Made by a program: the position numbers and the translations under genes. The notes under the pieces were generated by a model. The model saw only the letters and a list, made by a program, of their open reading frames with translations. It had not been told where the DNA came from and made no database searches. A stretch of 64,000 bases of DNA from Escherichia sp. E4742 (GTDB lineage: Bacteria > Pseudomonadota > Gammaproteobacteria > Enterobacterales > Enterobacteriaceae): contig NZ_CP040443.1 of the NCBI RefSeq assembly GCF_005843885.1, positions 5,022,001-5,086,000 on the forward strand, written 5' to 3'. This document shows, one piece after another, positions 17,749 through 25,083 of this stretch (its first letter is position 1; the number at the start of each line of letters is the position of its first letter).

Positions 17749-18153
17749 ATGGATCAGGTTGCTATTTTTCAAAAGATGTTTGAGCAAGTGAGAACGGAGC
17801 TAAATTTTTCCTGGTTTTATACTGAGTTAAAACGTCATCATATTGCACATTATATTTACTATCTTGCCACAGATAACATCAGGATCGTCACGCACGATGA
17901 CAATGTTTTGTTAATAAGAGGAAGCAGAGGTCTATTAAAAGTCAGTGCCACCAAGGATCCTGAGCAAGTCAAAAAAGCAGCCCGAACTCACATTTCAAGA
18001 CAGTCTACATTTCGGGAATATTGTAAAACGCTTGCACAGGCTGGTGTTTTCCGATGGGTTACTGACGTTGGTGATAATAAGCGGCGTTACTATTCTATCG
18101 ATAATACACTCTTATATATTGAAGATATCGAGAACAACAAACCACTTATTTAG
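17749..18153 (+). CDS. DUF1398 protein, YcgX-like
   Basis: A 134-residue protein starting MDQVAIFQKMFEQVRTELNF and ending IEDIENNKPLI. It strongly recalls YcgX of E. coli, a DUF1398 family member of unknown function also related to YbcV of prophage DLP12. No membrane segment or signal is visible. In K-12, as I recall, yedK occupies this spot after yedF; here yedK is absent. Low-GC codon use and the adjacent repeat scar suggest acquisition with a mobile element. Confidence 0.7.
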   Translation: MDQVAIFQKMFEQVRTELNFSWFYTELKRHHIAHYIYYLATDNIRIVTHDDNVLLIRGSRGLLKVSATKDPEQVKKAARTHISRQSTFREYCKTLAQAGVFRWVTDVGDNKRRYYSIDNTLLYIEDIENNKPLI

Positions 18154-18255
18154 CTGTTCTCGCCAGTTCAGGTCTGACAGTGGTTGGTTATTAATAAAAT
18201 TTTCAATGAACGGTTCCGAAATAGCGATTAACTAACGCCTTCATGTTCATGCCTG

Positions 18256-18380
18256 TGACCATGTATTTTTCGTTGATGACAAAGAAAGCCCTGGAGCACA
18301 CCAGATAACAGGCGGGGTGAATCATCAAGCATCATCGTTCACCGTAGATCTCCCGGTGTGTCATACCCCATACACGCCCA
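18256..18380. repeat. Diverged copy A of an integration-arm repeat
   Basis: This segment shares TGACCATGTATTTTTC, then AGCACACCAGATAACAGGCGG, CAAGCATC, CCGTAGATCT, GGTGTG and CCCCATA, in the same order and orientation, with the segment at 19169–19301. Similarity is interrupted by substitutions and a short indel. The second copy directly abuts the left attachment core of the fliE element, so copy A probably marks an older integration. Confidence 0.7.
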
Positions 18381-18556
18381 TCACTCGATGGGCATTCTGA
18401 AAGCAAGTTACTGCGAAGCTTTCTTCCAGCGATGGCTCCATACAATGGTGAGCGGTCATTTTTTACAAACAGAACTGTGTCATAAGAAACATCTATTAGA
18501 CAAAGATGTTTTCGCCTGTTGGTATGTTGTAATTAGACAACCAACAAGAAACAATC

Positions 18557-19036
18557 ATGTTCACTGTCAAAACAGATGATCTCTCCCATCCTGCAGTACA
18601 AGCATTAGTGAATTACCATATTTCCGGTATGCAGGAACAATCTCCACCAGAAAGCATCCATGCTTTGGACGTACAAAAACTACGTGATCCGGCAGTGACA
18701 TTCTGGTCAGCATGGGAAGGAGCTCGACTCGCCGGAATTGGCGCGCTGAAGTTGCTGGATGATGAACATGGCGAGTTGAAATCAATGCGTACTGCGCCAG
18801 ACTTTTTACGTCGTGGAGTTGCAAATCTGATTTTACGGCATATTTTGCAGGTTGCACATGACAGACGCCTTCATCGCCTGAGTTTAGAAACAGGAACACA
18901 TGCTGGGTTTACGGCCTGCCATCAACTTTATCTCAAACATGGCTTCATTGCCTGCGAGCCCTTTGCTGATTATAAACCGGATCCAAATAGCCGTTTTATG
19001 ACCTTGAACTTATATGAAAATCATCAATTGCCATGA
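18557..19036 (+). CDS. yedL: GNAT-family acetyltransferase YedL
   Basis: Predicted N-acetyltransferase of 159 residues. The GNAT core is visible as ELKSMRTAPDFLRRGVANLI (motif A with R-R-G-V-A for acetyl-CoA pyrophosphate binding) and LSLETGTHAGFTACHQLYLK followed by HGF (motif B). The substrate is unknown. It faces fliE convergently across the inserted element. It differs from K-12 YedL, as remembered, at about one residue in ten. Confidence 0.9.
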   Translation: MFTVKTDDLSHPAVQALVNYHISGMQEQSPPESIHALDVQKLRDPAVTFWSAWEGARLAGIGALKLLDDEHGELKSMRTAPDFLRRGVANLILRHILQVAHDRRLHRLSLETGTHAGFTACHQLYLKHGFIACEPFADYKPDPNSRFMTLNLYENHQLP

Positions 19037-19138
19037 CTGGTAGCCCCACCAACTGCGGCAGGGAATGCTGATTATGGGTTTGCATTATCCAACCGCCCGC
19101 CCAGTTTCGTAGGCCATTTTTTGTTTTATCGCCTCAGG

Positions 19139-19167
19139 TACAAAACCTACACCTGCATGGACATCAT
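19139..19167. repeat. attL core of the fliE integrative element
   Basis: A 29-bp sequence beginning TACAAAACCTACACCTGCAT is repeated exactly at 25055–25083, where it forms the last codons and stop of fliE (MMSMQV). The copy here is detached from any fliE coding sequence and marks the left junction. Confidence 0.9.
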
Positions 19168-19168
19168 A

Positions 19169-19301
19169 TGACCATGTATTTTTCATAAATCACAAATATC
19201 GCCCAAGAGCACACCAGATAACAGGCGGTTAGAGTTGACTGAAACCTCAAGCATCGTAGTTCTCCGTAGATCTAACGGTGTGATTTGCCCCATATATGCC
19301 C
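19169..19301. repeat. Copy B of the integration-arm repeat, beside attL
   Basis: It begins one base after the attL core and matches copy A at 18256–18380. It presumably represents the attP arm brought in by the element. It holds AGATAACAGGCGG and short GTGTG-like words that may be integrase arm sites; that is speculative. From 19302 to 19572 I see no gene. Confidence 0.65.
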
Positions 19302-19572
19302 CACGATATACCTTCATTACAATGTAACAACTCAGAATAACTGTTCGATTAGTAACAATGTGGGATTAATTCTATTGCATTAGTTCAGACTCTGTCTGAT
19401 ACAACTTACACACAGATATGAATGGGCGATGGTGCTCAACTTCGTGCCTACTAAAAATTGCTTATTTTGGGCCACCTCAAATGTAGGATGACGTTAGCCT
19501 ATACTATTGGTTGTGAATCCTTAAAACACTCATTAACATATGACACGCAAATAATTCACAGATAATAAAAAA

Positions 19573-20346
19573 ATGGATATTACTGAGTTTCCCTCTGGAG
19601 TAATTGAGCACCTTGGCTGGTATGTTTACCGATTGATTGATCCGAGGGACGGAAGCACCTTCTATGTTGGGAAAGGAAAAAATAATCGCGTATTTGCTCA
19701 CATGCGCGGTGAAGTAGCAGCGGATGATAATGACGAGTTGCTTAGTAACAAGCTAAAGCAAATTAGAGAAATAAGGTTAGCCGGGCTTGAAGTTATCCAT
19801 GTCATCCATCGACACGGTATGACTAATGAAAAGACAGCTTATGAGGTTGAAGCCGCGCTTATAGATGCCTACCCTGGTTTAACTAACATCATGAGTGGTG
19901 CTGGTAGCAACGAGTTTGGCGCAGCTCATGTCAAAGAATTAATAGCGACGTATCGCCCTGAAACTATCAAGTTCCATCATAAAGCATTGATGATTTCCGT
20001 AAACAGAAGCGCAAAAGACTCAGATCTCTATGATGCTGTTCGTTTTAGTTGGCGCGTGAATATTTCTCGGGCAAGCCAAGCGGAAATCATACTTGCGACT
20101 GTAAGGGGTATCGTTCGAGGAGTTTTCATTGCTGATAAATGGCTCAAATCAACGCGTGAAAATTTTCCTACGATGAAATATTGGGACGAAGACCCTGACT
20201 TTGAGGCAACACAAGGTTCTCGCTATGGCTTCCTCGGCAGACAAGCCCCACCGGAAATTGAGAATATTTATCTTGGAAAAAAAATACCAGATGAGTTAAG
20301 AAAAAAAGGAGCTATGTCTCCGGTTCGTTACTCGCCTAATTTTTGA
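19573..20346 (+). CDS. GIY-YIG nuclease-domain protein
   Basis: A 257-residue protein with an N-terminal GIY-YIG endonuclease fold (about residues 12–115). The signature appears as GWYVYRLIDPRDGSTFYVGK followed by GKNNRVFAH, with Tyr, Tyr and Arg of the catalytic set present, and a later E in TAYEVEAALI that may bind metal. It resembles the LEM-3/COG3680-type subfamily by the YVGKGxxNRxxxH pattern. The C-terminal 140 residues are of no family I recognise. Codon use is AT-rich. It lies alone near attL, a usual cargo position; a role in DNA restriction or mobility is possible but unproven. Confidence 0.7.
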   Translation: MDITEFPSGVIEHLGWYVYRLIDPRDGSTFYVGKGKNNRVFAHMRGEVAADDNDELLSNKLKQIREIRLAGLEVIHVIHRHGMTNEKTAYEVEAALIDAYPGLTNIMSGAGSNEFGAAHVKELIATYRPETIKFHHKALMISVNRSAKDSDLYDAVRFSWRVNISRASQAEIILATVRGIVRGVFIADKWLKSTRENFPTMKYWDEDPDFEATQGSRYGFLGRQAPPEIENIYLGKKIPDELRKKGAMSPVRYSPNF

Positions 20347-20555
20347 GTCTTCATTTGATAAGCTTAAACCGCAGCACGTTATTGCAAACAACGTGTCTGC
20401 GGCATGCTACAATAATGATTACGCCATAACAGGAATTACAGCCTCTCAATATCTGGCACGATTGGTGTATCGGCATGATTTAACAATACCCGATACTTCT
20501 TCCTGGCTGAAAGCAACGATGCCTGTTCCTATGTTGCATTTACAGCTCACCTTTT

Positions 20556-20849
20556 TCACCCGCGATTTACCAACAGCCAGACCAGCAGACACGCCACCAC
20601 CGGCACAGCAAAATCCATCAGGCTTGCTACATCCCACGCGCGCGGATCAAAACCGCCCCACCACGGCATGTTAATCCGCTTGCCATGCCCGAACATTTCA
20701 ATCCAGCGATATTCTGCCTGGGTGTGTTCACGCGCAATGAAGAACGTACAACCAGCTATCGCACCGTAAGCCCAGTTTCCGGTAAAAAGACCAATCAGTA
20801 GCTGCGCAGCCACAGCACAAAGCGCATGAAGGAAAGGTGTTATATCCAT
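20556..20849 (-). CDS. Small phage membrane protein
   Basis: A 97-residue protein with two or three hydrophobic segments (FLHALCAVAAQLLIGLF, YGAIAGCTFFIA, and FAVPVVACLLVWLLVN at the C-terminus). Lambdoid prophages commonly have such a gene just after the tail-fibre gene, and here it follows the tail-fibre fragment in the same orientation with an AGGAGG site. Its function is unknown to me. Confidence 0.65.
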   Translation of the reverse strand: MDITPFLHALCAVAAQLLIGLFTGNWAYGAIAGCTFFIAREHTQAEYRWIEMFGHGKRINMPWWGGFDPRAWDVASLMDFAVPVVACLLVWLLVNRG

Positions 20850-20859
20850 TACTCCTCCT

Positions 20860-21216
20860 TTATCCGATATCGCTTCGGGAAGTTGATAACAACTTTAATT
20901 CTGACTCAAGTTCATCCACTCTTTCAGTCAGTTTCTGGATATGGTGAATCAGTGGAACAACCAGACGTTCGTACATCACACCTTCGGCAACAAGACCATT
21001 GCTGGAAATAGCTTCAGGAGCATCATTCTCGTTAGCTGGTCGCCAGTGTACAAACTGAGGGGCAATTTCTCCTACTTCCTCGGCAATCAATCCGTAGAAT
21101 CCCCAATCGCGCCTGTCATTTTCGCATTGCGACCTGTACCACACAGGGCGCATCTTGAAAATGAGATCGGCGTGCTCTGAATCTATCGTCTCTACTGAAT
21201 GTTTATAGCGTAGTGG
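20860..21216 (-). pseudogene. C-terminal fragment of a tail fibre (S74 chaperone domain)
   Basis: The open frame reads RYKHSVETIDSEHADLIF, then MRPVWYRS, DWGFYGLIAEEVGEIAPQFV and a final coiled coil (IHHIQKLTERVDELESEL). This is the intramolecular chaperone (peptidase S74/endosialidase C-terminal) domain that trimerises phage tail fibres. It lacks the fibre shaft; a stop at 21217–21219 lies at the junction with unrelated sequence. A start at the internal Met (21153) would make a 97-residue product of doubtful use. Confidence 0.8.
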
Positions 21217-21361
21217 TCAACAAAAACTGGCCGCCAGCGGCGTTGCCTACAAAGAGCGGATGAATATACCGGTAATTGCAGAACAGGTAGCCCGTGAGCA
21301 ACCGGAGAACTTGCACACCTATTTCATGGAACGGCTACGATACTGGCCGGCGTTGAATTAA
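21215..21361 (+). pseudogene. Fragment of an unidentified phage gene
   Basis: Forty-eight plus-strand codons read QKLAASGVAYKERMNIPV, then AEQVAREQPENLHTYFMERL, with no start codon or N-terminus. The composition is that of a soluble helical protein end. I recall similar tails in lambdoid proteins but cannot name the family. It begins exactly where the tail-fibre fragment stops. Confidence 0.45.
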
Positions 21362-21453
21362 TCCACATGATGCGCAAGAGGCAATATCAGCATCCTCAGG
21401 GTGATGGATTGTCACCCACGGAACAATTTTATCTGCTGACTTTCCACCGTTAA
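21331..21453 (+). pseudogene. C-terminal scrap resembling an IS6-type transposase
   Basis: The frame reads TILAGVELIHMMRKRQYQHP, then GDGLSPTEQFYLLTFHR and a stop. A TLAGIExxHMxRKGQ block is typical of the end of IS6-like transposases. The last 15 codons overlap the left arm of a 58-bp inverted repeat. Family assignment is tentative. Confidence 0.45.
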
Positions 21454-21467
21454 CGCGACACAACCTT
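21410..21467 (+). repeat. Left arm of a 58-bp inverted repeat
   Basis: This 58-base segment, starting TGTCACCCACGGAACAATTT and ending ACACAACCTT, matches the reverse complement of 22421–22478 at 57 of 58 positions; the single mismatch is at 21446. The two arms enclose the gene at 21553–22254. Confidence 0.92.
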
Positions 21468-21499
21468 TGTTCCTGAGCTTCGCGTTGCAGAGCCGGTAA

Positions 21500-21530
21500 T
21501 CTCCGTCTCTTTAAATTAAAAAGACGGAGA
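21500..21530 (-). terminator. Hairpin terminating the enclosed gene
   Basis: TCTCCGTCT (21500–21508) pairs with AGACGGAGA (21522–21530) across an AT-rich loop. It lies 22 bp after the stop codon of the minus-strand gene at 21553. The U-tract is weak (TTACC). Confidence 0.6.
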
Positions 21531-21552
21531 CTATTAAAAACTCATTAAAACA

Positions 21553-22254
21553 TCAGGAAACAACAGATTCCCCGTAAAACGCTACAGCCTGTGCAAGCGG
21601 GGAGTCCATATCATCCCGGATATCTCTGGAGTATGGGAGGGAGTTGACTGTCGATATAAATACCCTGTCATTTTCTAAAGTGAACATTTCTGATTCGAGA
21701 CTACCAATATCACCACGTACAGGATTAGTCCACCCACTAAACAGTAAAAATCCCCATTCCTGAAAAAGCCCGGAATTCACTTCACGTTTTACATCATGAA
21801 ACATTTCTCCCGTCAGTTCATCGAAAGGGACATTATTGATATCGCGTCGAGCCGGGACAGTCCCTTTTTTATCTTCAATCCACAACCATGCATTGTCAAA
21901 GTAGTCCCACGTTGCGACACGAGGTTTAAAGAAGCGATGAGGTTTAATTAAATAAGATGACACAAATTTCCCTGTGGCTTTATCCTTCGCAAAAATAACA
22001 AATGTTTTACCAATGCAACTTTCATCAATATCTTTTGAAAATGACACCACGCCGTCCTGATTTACAGTCAGCGAATTGTCTCCCGCATTGGTGACAACAC
22101 TCCAGTCCAACGTATTATTATTGACAACATCATTGTCAACCACCATCTGAAATGTCGCACCTGGAAATAATGTTTTCGGGAATGAACCATTAGCCATGTC
22201 TTTTTTTATATCGAAAACATGGTGGCTCACTAGAACACCGGTAATTTTTGGCAT
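21553..22254 (-). CDS. Unrecognised 233-residue protein within inverted repeats
   Basis: I do not recognise this protein. It has no signal peptide or membrane segment. The N-terminal 100 residues look like an immunoglobulin-like beta-sandwich (FPGATFQMVVDNDVVNN, TLDWSVV, SLTVNQDGVVSFS), the pattern of bacterial Ig-like (Big) domains. The C-terminal half is Trp-rich (WDYFDNAWLWIEDKK, QEWGFLLFSGWTNPVRGD), loosely reminiscent of C-type-lectin-like modules that follow Ig domains in invasins or phage decoration proteins. It has a strong AAGGAG site, its own terminator hairpin and AT-rich codon use, so it is probably expressed. It is the sole gene between two 58-bp inverted repeats. Confidence 0.6.
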   Translation of the reverse strand: MPKITGVLVSHHVFDIKKDMANGSFPKTLFPGATFQMVVDNDVVNNNTLDWSVVTNAGDNSLTVNQDGVVSFSKDIDESCIGKTFVIFAKDKATGKFVSSYLIKPHRFFKPRVATWDYFDNAWLWIEDKKGTVPARRDINNVPFDELTGEMFHDVKREVNSGLFQEWGFLLFSGWTNPVRGDIGSLESEMFTLENDRVFISTVNSLPYSRDIRDDMDSPLAQAVAFYGESVVS

Positions 22255-22420
22255 AAAAAACTCCTTATTTGTTTAATTGAAATGCGATCAATAAATTCGA
22301 TCGCCAGAGAGATATTATTACTTTTACAAGAATAAATGTTGTTATTTGTTTATTATAAAACAATCATCACCCAGAAAAGAAAAAGATGCAGCTCGTTAAC
22401 AAAAACCTTTGTGCCATATT

Positions 22421-22478
22421 AAGGTTGTGTCGCGTTAACGGAGGAAAGTCAGCAGATAAAATTGTTCCGTGGGTGACA
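22421..22478 (-). repeat. Right arm of the 58-bp inverted repeat
   Basis: Reverse complement of 21410–21467 with one mismatch. Its outer end runs straight into codons of an S24-type repressor fragment (GDSHYREG), so the repeat-bounded unit appears joined to or inserted in that gene. Confidence 0.92.
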
Positions 22479-22620
22479 GCCATTACCGCGAAGGCATATT
22501 GCAAGGGGCGTTGCTTGTGGTCGATTCCTCACTCACTCCAGTTGATGGTTCGCTGCTTGTATGTGCTATAGAGGAGGAATATCGCATAAAGAGATATCGG
22601 AAGCATCCGCGCCGCCATGA
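22469..22620 (+). pseudogene. Fragment of a LexA/UmuD-like S24 peptidase (phage)
   Basis: The frame reads GDSHYREGILQGALLVVDSS, then LTPVDGSLLVCAIEEEYRIK. The GDS with its catalytic Ser and the LVVD–PxDGSLLV block are typical of S24 self-cleaving repressors of lambdoid phages. The N-terminal DNA-binding region and the C-terminal Lys region are missing or out of frame. It is cut at its left by the inverted repeat. Confidence 0.65.
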
Positions 22621-22650
22621 TTGTCTTTCTCCTGATGCAGGAAAAGCAGA

Positions 22651-22965
22651 ATGGCTAAATCAGCAGCAGAGCGCAAAGCCGATCAGAGAGCCAAGCAAGC
22701 ATCATCCGGTATGCGTAAGCTGGAGCTTGTACTTGATGCTCAGGAAATTGAAATGCTGGAGCGTAACTGTGCCACGCGTCGCTTCAGGCGTGCGCCTTAC
22801 GAGTTTGGTGAGTACATCGCGTTACTGAGCCGCCAGGATGATGCACTTGTGCGCTGGCGTATAAAATCGATCAGCAGAAAACGTTGCGGTAAGTGCGGCG
22901 AGAGAGTTCCTGTTAATTCATGCCCGTGTAATGGTGACTCACAATGCTGGGTGACCAAAGGCTGA
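22651..22965 (+). CDS. Conserved lambdoid hypothetical protein
   Basis: A 104-residue basic protein starting MAKSAAERKADQRAKQASSG and ending with a four-cysteine knuckle (CGKCGERVPVNSCPC). Proteins like this are common near the integrase end of lambdoid prophages. The Cys pattern suggests zinc binding. Function unknown. An AGGA element precedes the start. Confidence 0.7.
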   Translation: MAKSAAERKADQRAKQASSGMRKLELVLDAQEIEMLERNCATRRFRRAPYEFGEYIALLSRQDDALVRWRIKSISRKRCGKCGERVPVNSCPCNGDSQCWVTKG

Positions 22966-22995
22966 TTCGAATTTAAGAACTGAAAGAACACCAAG

Positions 22996-23015
22996 CCGCC
23001 TGATGGCGGTTTTTT
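22996..23015 (+). terminator. Intrinsic terminator
   Basis: CCGCC-TGAT-GGCGG followed by six T lies between the two small phage genes. The stem is short but GC-rich and well placed. Confidence 0.75.
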
Positions 23016-23029
23016 ATTGGAGACAAGAA

Positions 23030-23374
23030 ATGTCAGATTTGGCTATGAAGATTTTGAAATGGCAAACGACTGGCGATGTCGGCATCAGTAGCGCAACTCT
23101 TGCCTCAATCGCATGTGGACTGAAAAAGAATATCTATGGTCATCACTTCGGCGCTCCACATGACGCAGCCGACTTCCGGCGATGCGTTGCACTTGTCGAG
23201 CAGATTCCAGAAATCAGAAATTCATTCGACAAGGTTGCAAAGCGCGTTCCGGCATTCAAAGGCATCCTCAACGAATGGGATTCCCTCGTTACTCTGTTGA
23301 AGTCTGAAATGAAGATACACGGAAACAAAGCGCCAGAGACTTACAGAAGAATCAGCGAGCTACGCAAGGACTAA
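23030..23374 (+). CDS. Conserved lambdoid hypothetical protein
   Basis: A 114-residue soluble protein (MSDLAMKILKWQTTGDVGIS, then FGAPHDAADFRRCVALVEQI, ending YRRISELRK). Homologues occur between the early genes and the integration module of many lambdoid phages; I recall no function. The start at 23030 follows TTGGAGA; an open frame 9 codons longer lacks a ribosome-binding site. Confidence 0.7.
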   Translation: MSDLAMKILKWQTTGDVGISSATLASIACGLKKNIYGHHFGAPHDAADFRRCVALVEQIPEIRNSFDKVAKRVPAFKGILNEWDSLVTLLKSEMKIHGNKAPETYRRISELRKD

Positions 23375-23449
23375 CCATGGAATCACACAGCCTCAAACCC
23401 AATGAGGCCTGTTAACCCCCCCCCTTTCATTCCAGCACCGGAGAAAACA

Positions 23450-23695
23450 ATGAGCGAAGTTAACTTAATTGTGCCCAACGACTGGGTGACAGAGCAAAAA
23501 CTGATCGAAATTACAGGTTTACGCCCAGGAACCATAGAGAGAGCACGTAAACAATCCTGGCTTGTTGGTCGTGAATATCTCCATGTTGCACCGGACGGTA
23601 TTCCAAAAGAAAACAGCGAATGCATGTATAACCGCAAGGCTATCGACCAGTGGGTTGAAAGTATGTCAAAAAAACAGCCTGGTGCGCGTCGATGA
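23450..23695 (+). CDS. xis: Excisionase
   Basis: An 81-residue winged-helix excisionase that directs the integrase toward excision. It shows WVTEQKLIEITGLRPGTIER (helix-turn-helix) followed by the WLVGREYLHVAPDG wing and ends in basic residues. The ATG at 23450 follows GGAG; upstream in-frame codons run through a C9 tract and are excluded. It lies 45 bp before the integrase. Confidence 0.85.
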   Translation: MSEVNLIVPNDWVTEQKLIEITGLRPGTIERARKQSWLVGREYLHVAPDGIPKENSECMYNRKAIDQWVESMSKKQPGARR

Positions 23696-23740
23696 AGAAC
23701 CGTTTATGCTTAATGCGCTCTTGGGCGTCAGGAGGGAACA

Positions 23741-25045
23741 ATGGCTAAGACAGCATACCCAACAGGCGTTGAGAACCATGGCGGATCACTCCGCATATGG
23801 TTCATGTATAAAGGCACACGAGTACGGGAAAGTCTCGGTGTGCCGGATACACCAAAAAACAGGAAAATAGCTGGCGAGCTACGAGCGTCTGTTTGTTTTT
23901 CCATTAAGACGGGTAATTTCGACTACGCCGCACAGTTTCCGGACTCTTCCAACCTGAGAAAATTTGGTGCGGAAAGTAAGGAAATTACCGTCGCAGACCT
24001 GGCTGTGAAATGGCTGGATCTGAAAAAGCTGGAAATCAGTACCAATGCGATGGGGCGTTACAGCTCCATTGTAAGAAATATGGTTCCCCGAATCGGAGGC
24101 AACAGACTTGCATCTTCTGTGACTCAGGAAGAACTGCTGTTCATACGAAAGGATTTGCTGACCGGATATCATGTTCTGAAACGAGGGCAAAAAACACCCA
24201 TTAAGGGACGTTCCGTGCCGACAGTTAATAACTACATGAACACCATGGCGGGGATGTTTCAGTTCGCAGCCGACAGCGGATACATCAAAGAAAATCCGTT
24301 TGCAGCCATTTCGCAACTGAAGAGATCACGAACGGAACCTGATCCGTTAACCCGTGATGAGTTTGTCAGGTTGATTAACGCATTTAAGCATCAGCAATTA
24401 AAAAATATGTGGTCACTGGCTGTTTATACGGGAGTTCGCCACGGAGAGTTGGTTTCTCTGGCATGGGAAGATATAGACCTGAAGGCTGGGACAATGACGA
24501 TCAGAAGAAACCACACATTAACGAAAGAGTTCACTCTTCCAAAAACCGAAGCGGGAACAAACCGTGTTATCAACCTTATTCAACCAGCAATAGACGTGCT
24601 TAAGAATCAGGCTGAAATGACTCGGCTTGGTAAGCAGTATCAGGTTGAAGTGAAACTTCGTGAGTATGGTCGAACTGAAATGCATCCGTGCACTTTTGTT
24701 TTCAATCCACAAATCGTTACGCGTAATGGCCTTGCCGGGTATCATTATGCAGTTGGGTCGATTAATCAGTCATGGGAAACTGCAATGCGACGCGCCGGGA
24801 TTCGCTACCGCAAAGCATATCAGTCCAGGCACACTTATGCATGTTGGTCTTTGACCGCTGGAGCTAACCCTAACTTCATCGCGAAGCAAATGGGACACTC
24901 TGATGCTCAGATGGTTTATCGCGTTTACGGATCGTGGATGGCAGAAAACAATCAGGATCAGGTATCCATTTTAAACCAGAAATTGAGTGAGTTTGCCCCA
25001 TCCATGCCCCACGCTGTGGGATCGGATGTAATTAAACAAGCATAG
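23741..25045 (+). CDS. int: Tyrosine integrase of the fliE element
   Basis: Phage-type site-specific recombinase of 434 residues that recombines the 29-bp core. It has an N-terminal arm-binding part, a core-binding helical domain (about 82–190) and a catalytic domain. Catalytic residues are visible: R233 in YTGVRHGE, a beta-hairpin Lys near 268, R363 in YQSRHTY (a Tyr replaces the usual first His of HxxR), H386 in MGHSD and a nucleophile Tyr at 393 or 396 in VYRVYG. It appears intact. It ends 10 bp from attR. K-12 keeps only the remnant intG here, as I recall. Confidence 0.92.
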   Translation: MAKTAYPTGVENHGGSLRIWFMYKGTRVRESLGVPDTPKNRKIAGELRASVCFSIKTGNFDYAAQFPDSSNLRKFGAESKEITVADLAVKWLDLKKLEISTNAMGRYSSIVRNMVPRIGGNRLASSVTQEELLFIRKDLLTGYHVLKRGQKTPIKGRSVPTVNNYMNTMAGMFQFAADSGYIKENPFAAISQLKRSRTEPDPLTRDEFVRLINAFKHQQLKNMWSLAVYTGVRHGELVSLAWEDIDLKAGTMTIRRNHTLTKEFTLPKTEAGTNRVINLIQPAIDVLKNQAEMTRLGKQYQVEVKLREYGRTEMHPCTFVFNPQIVTRNGLAGYHYAVGSINQSWETAMRRAGIRYRKAYQSRHTYACWSLTAGANPNFIAKQMGHSDAQMVYRVYGSWMAENNQDQVSILNQKLSEFAPSMPHAVGSDVIKQA

Positions 25046-25054
25046 TCAACAGGT

Positions 25055-25083
25055 TACAAAACCTACACCTGCATGGACATCAT
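25055..25083. repeat. attR core overlapping the fliE 3' end
   Basis: Exact copy of 19139–19167. It spans the fliE stop codon and the last six codons, so integration leaves fliE intact. Confidence 0.9.

Larger units (their letters stand above)
19139..25083. mobile_element. Integrative prophage-derived element in fliE 3' end
   Basis: A 5.9-kb segment bounded by identical 29-bp direct repeats (attL and attR). It has a phage-type integrase ending 10 bp from attR and an excisionase just upstream of it, the standard layout for lambdoid and satellite elements. Between the ends lie a GIY-YIG gene, tail-fibre and membrane-protein leftovers, transposase and S24-repressor scraps, and an unknown gene within inverted repeats. 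There are no replication, packaging or structural genes, so it is a decayed or minimal element. K-12 carries the intG remnant at the same site, as I recall. Confidence 0.88.

Noticed and set aside
23416..23424. Run of nine C just upstream of xis, considered as a second slippage switch
   Set aside because: It lies outside the excisionase coding region given the GGAG-preceded start at 23450; a length change would only alter untranslated sequence.
23879..24316. 145-codon minus-strand frame inside the integrase gene
   Set aside because: Shadow; the plus-strand integrase has all catalytic motifs.
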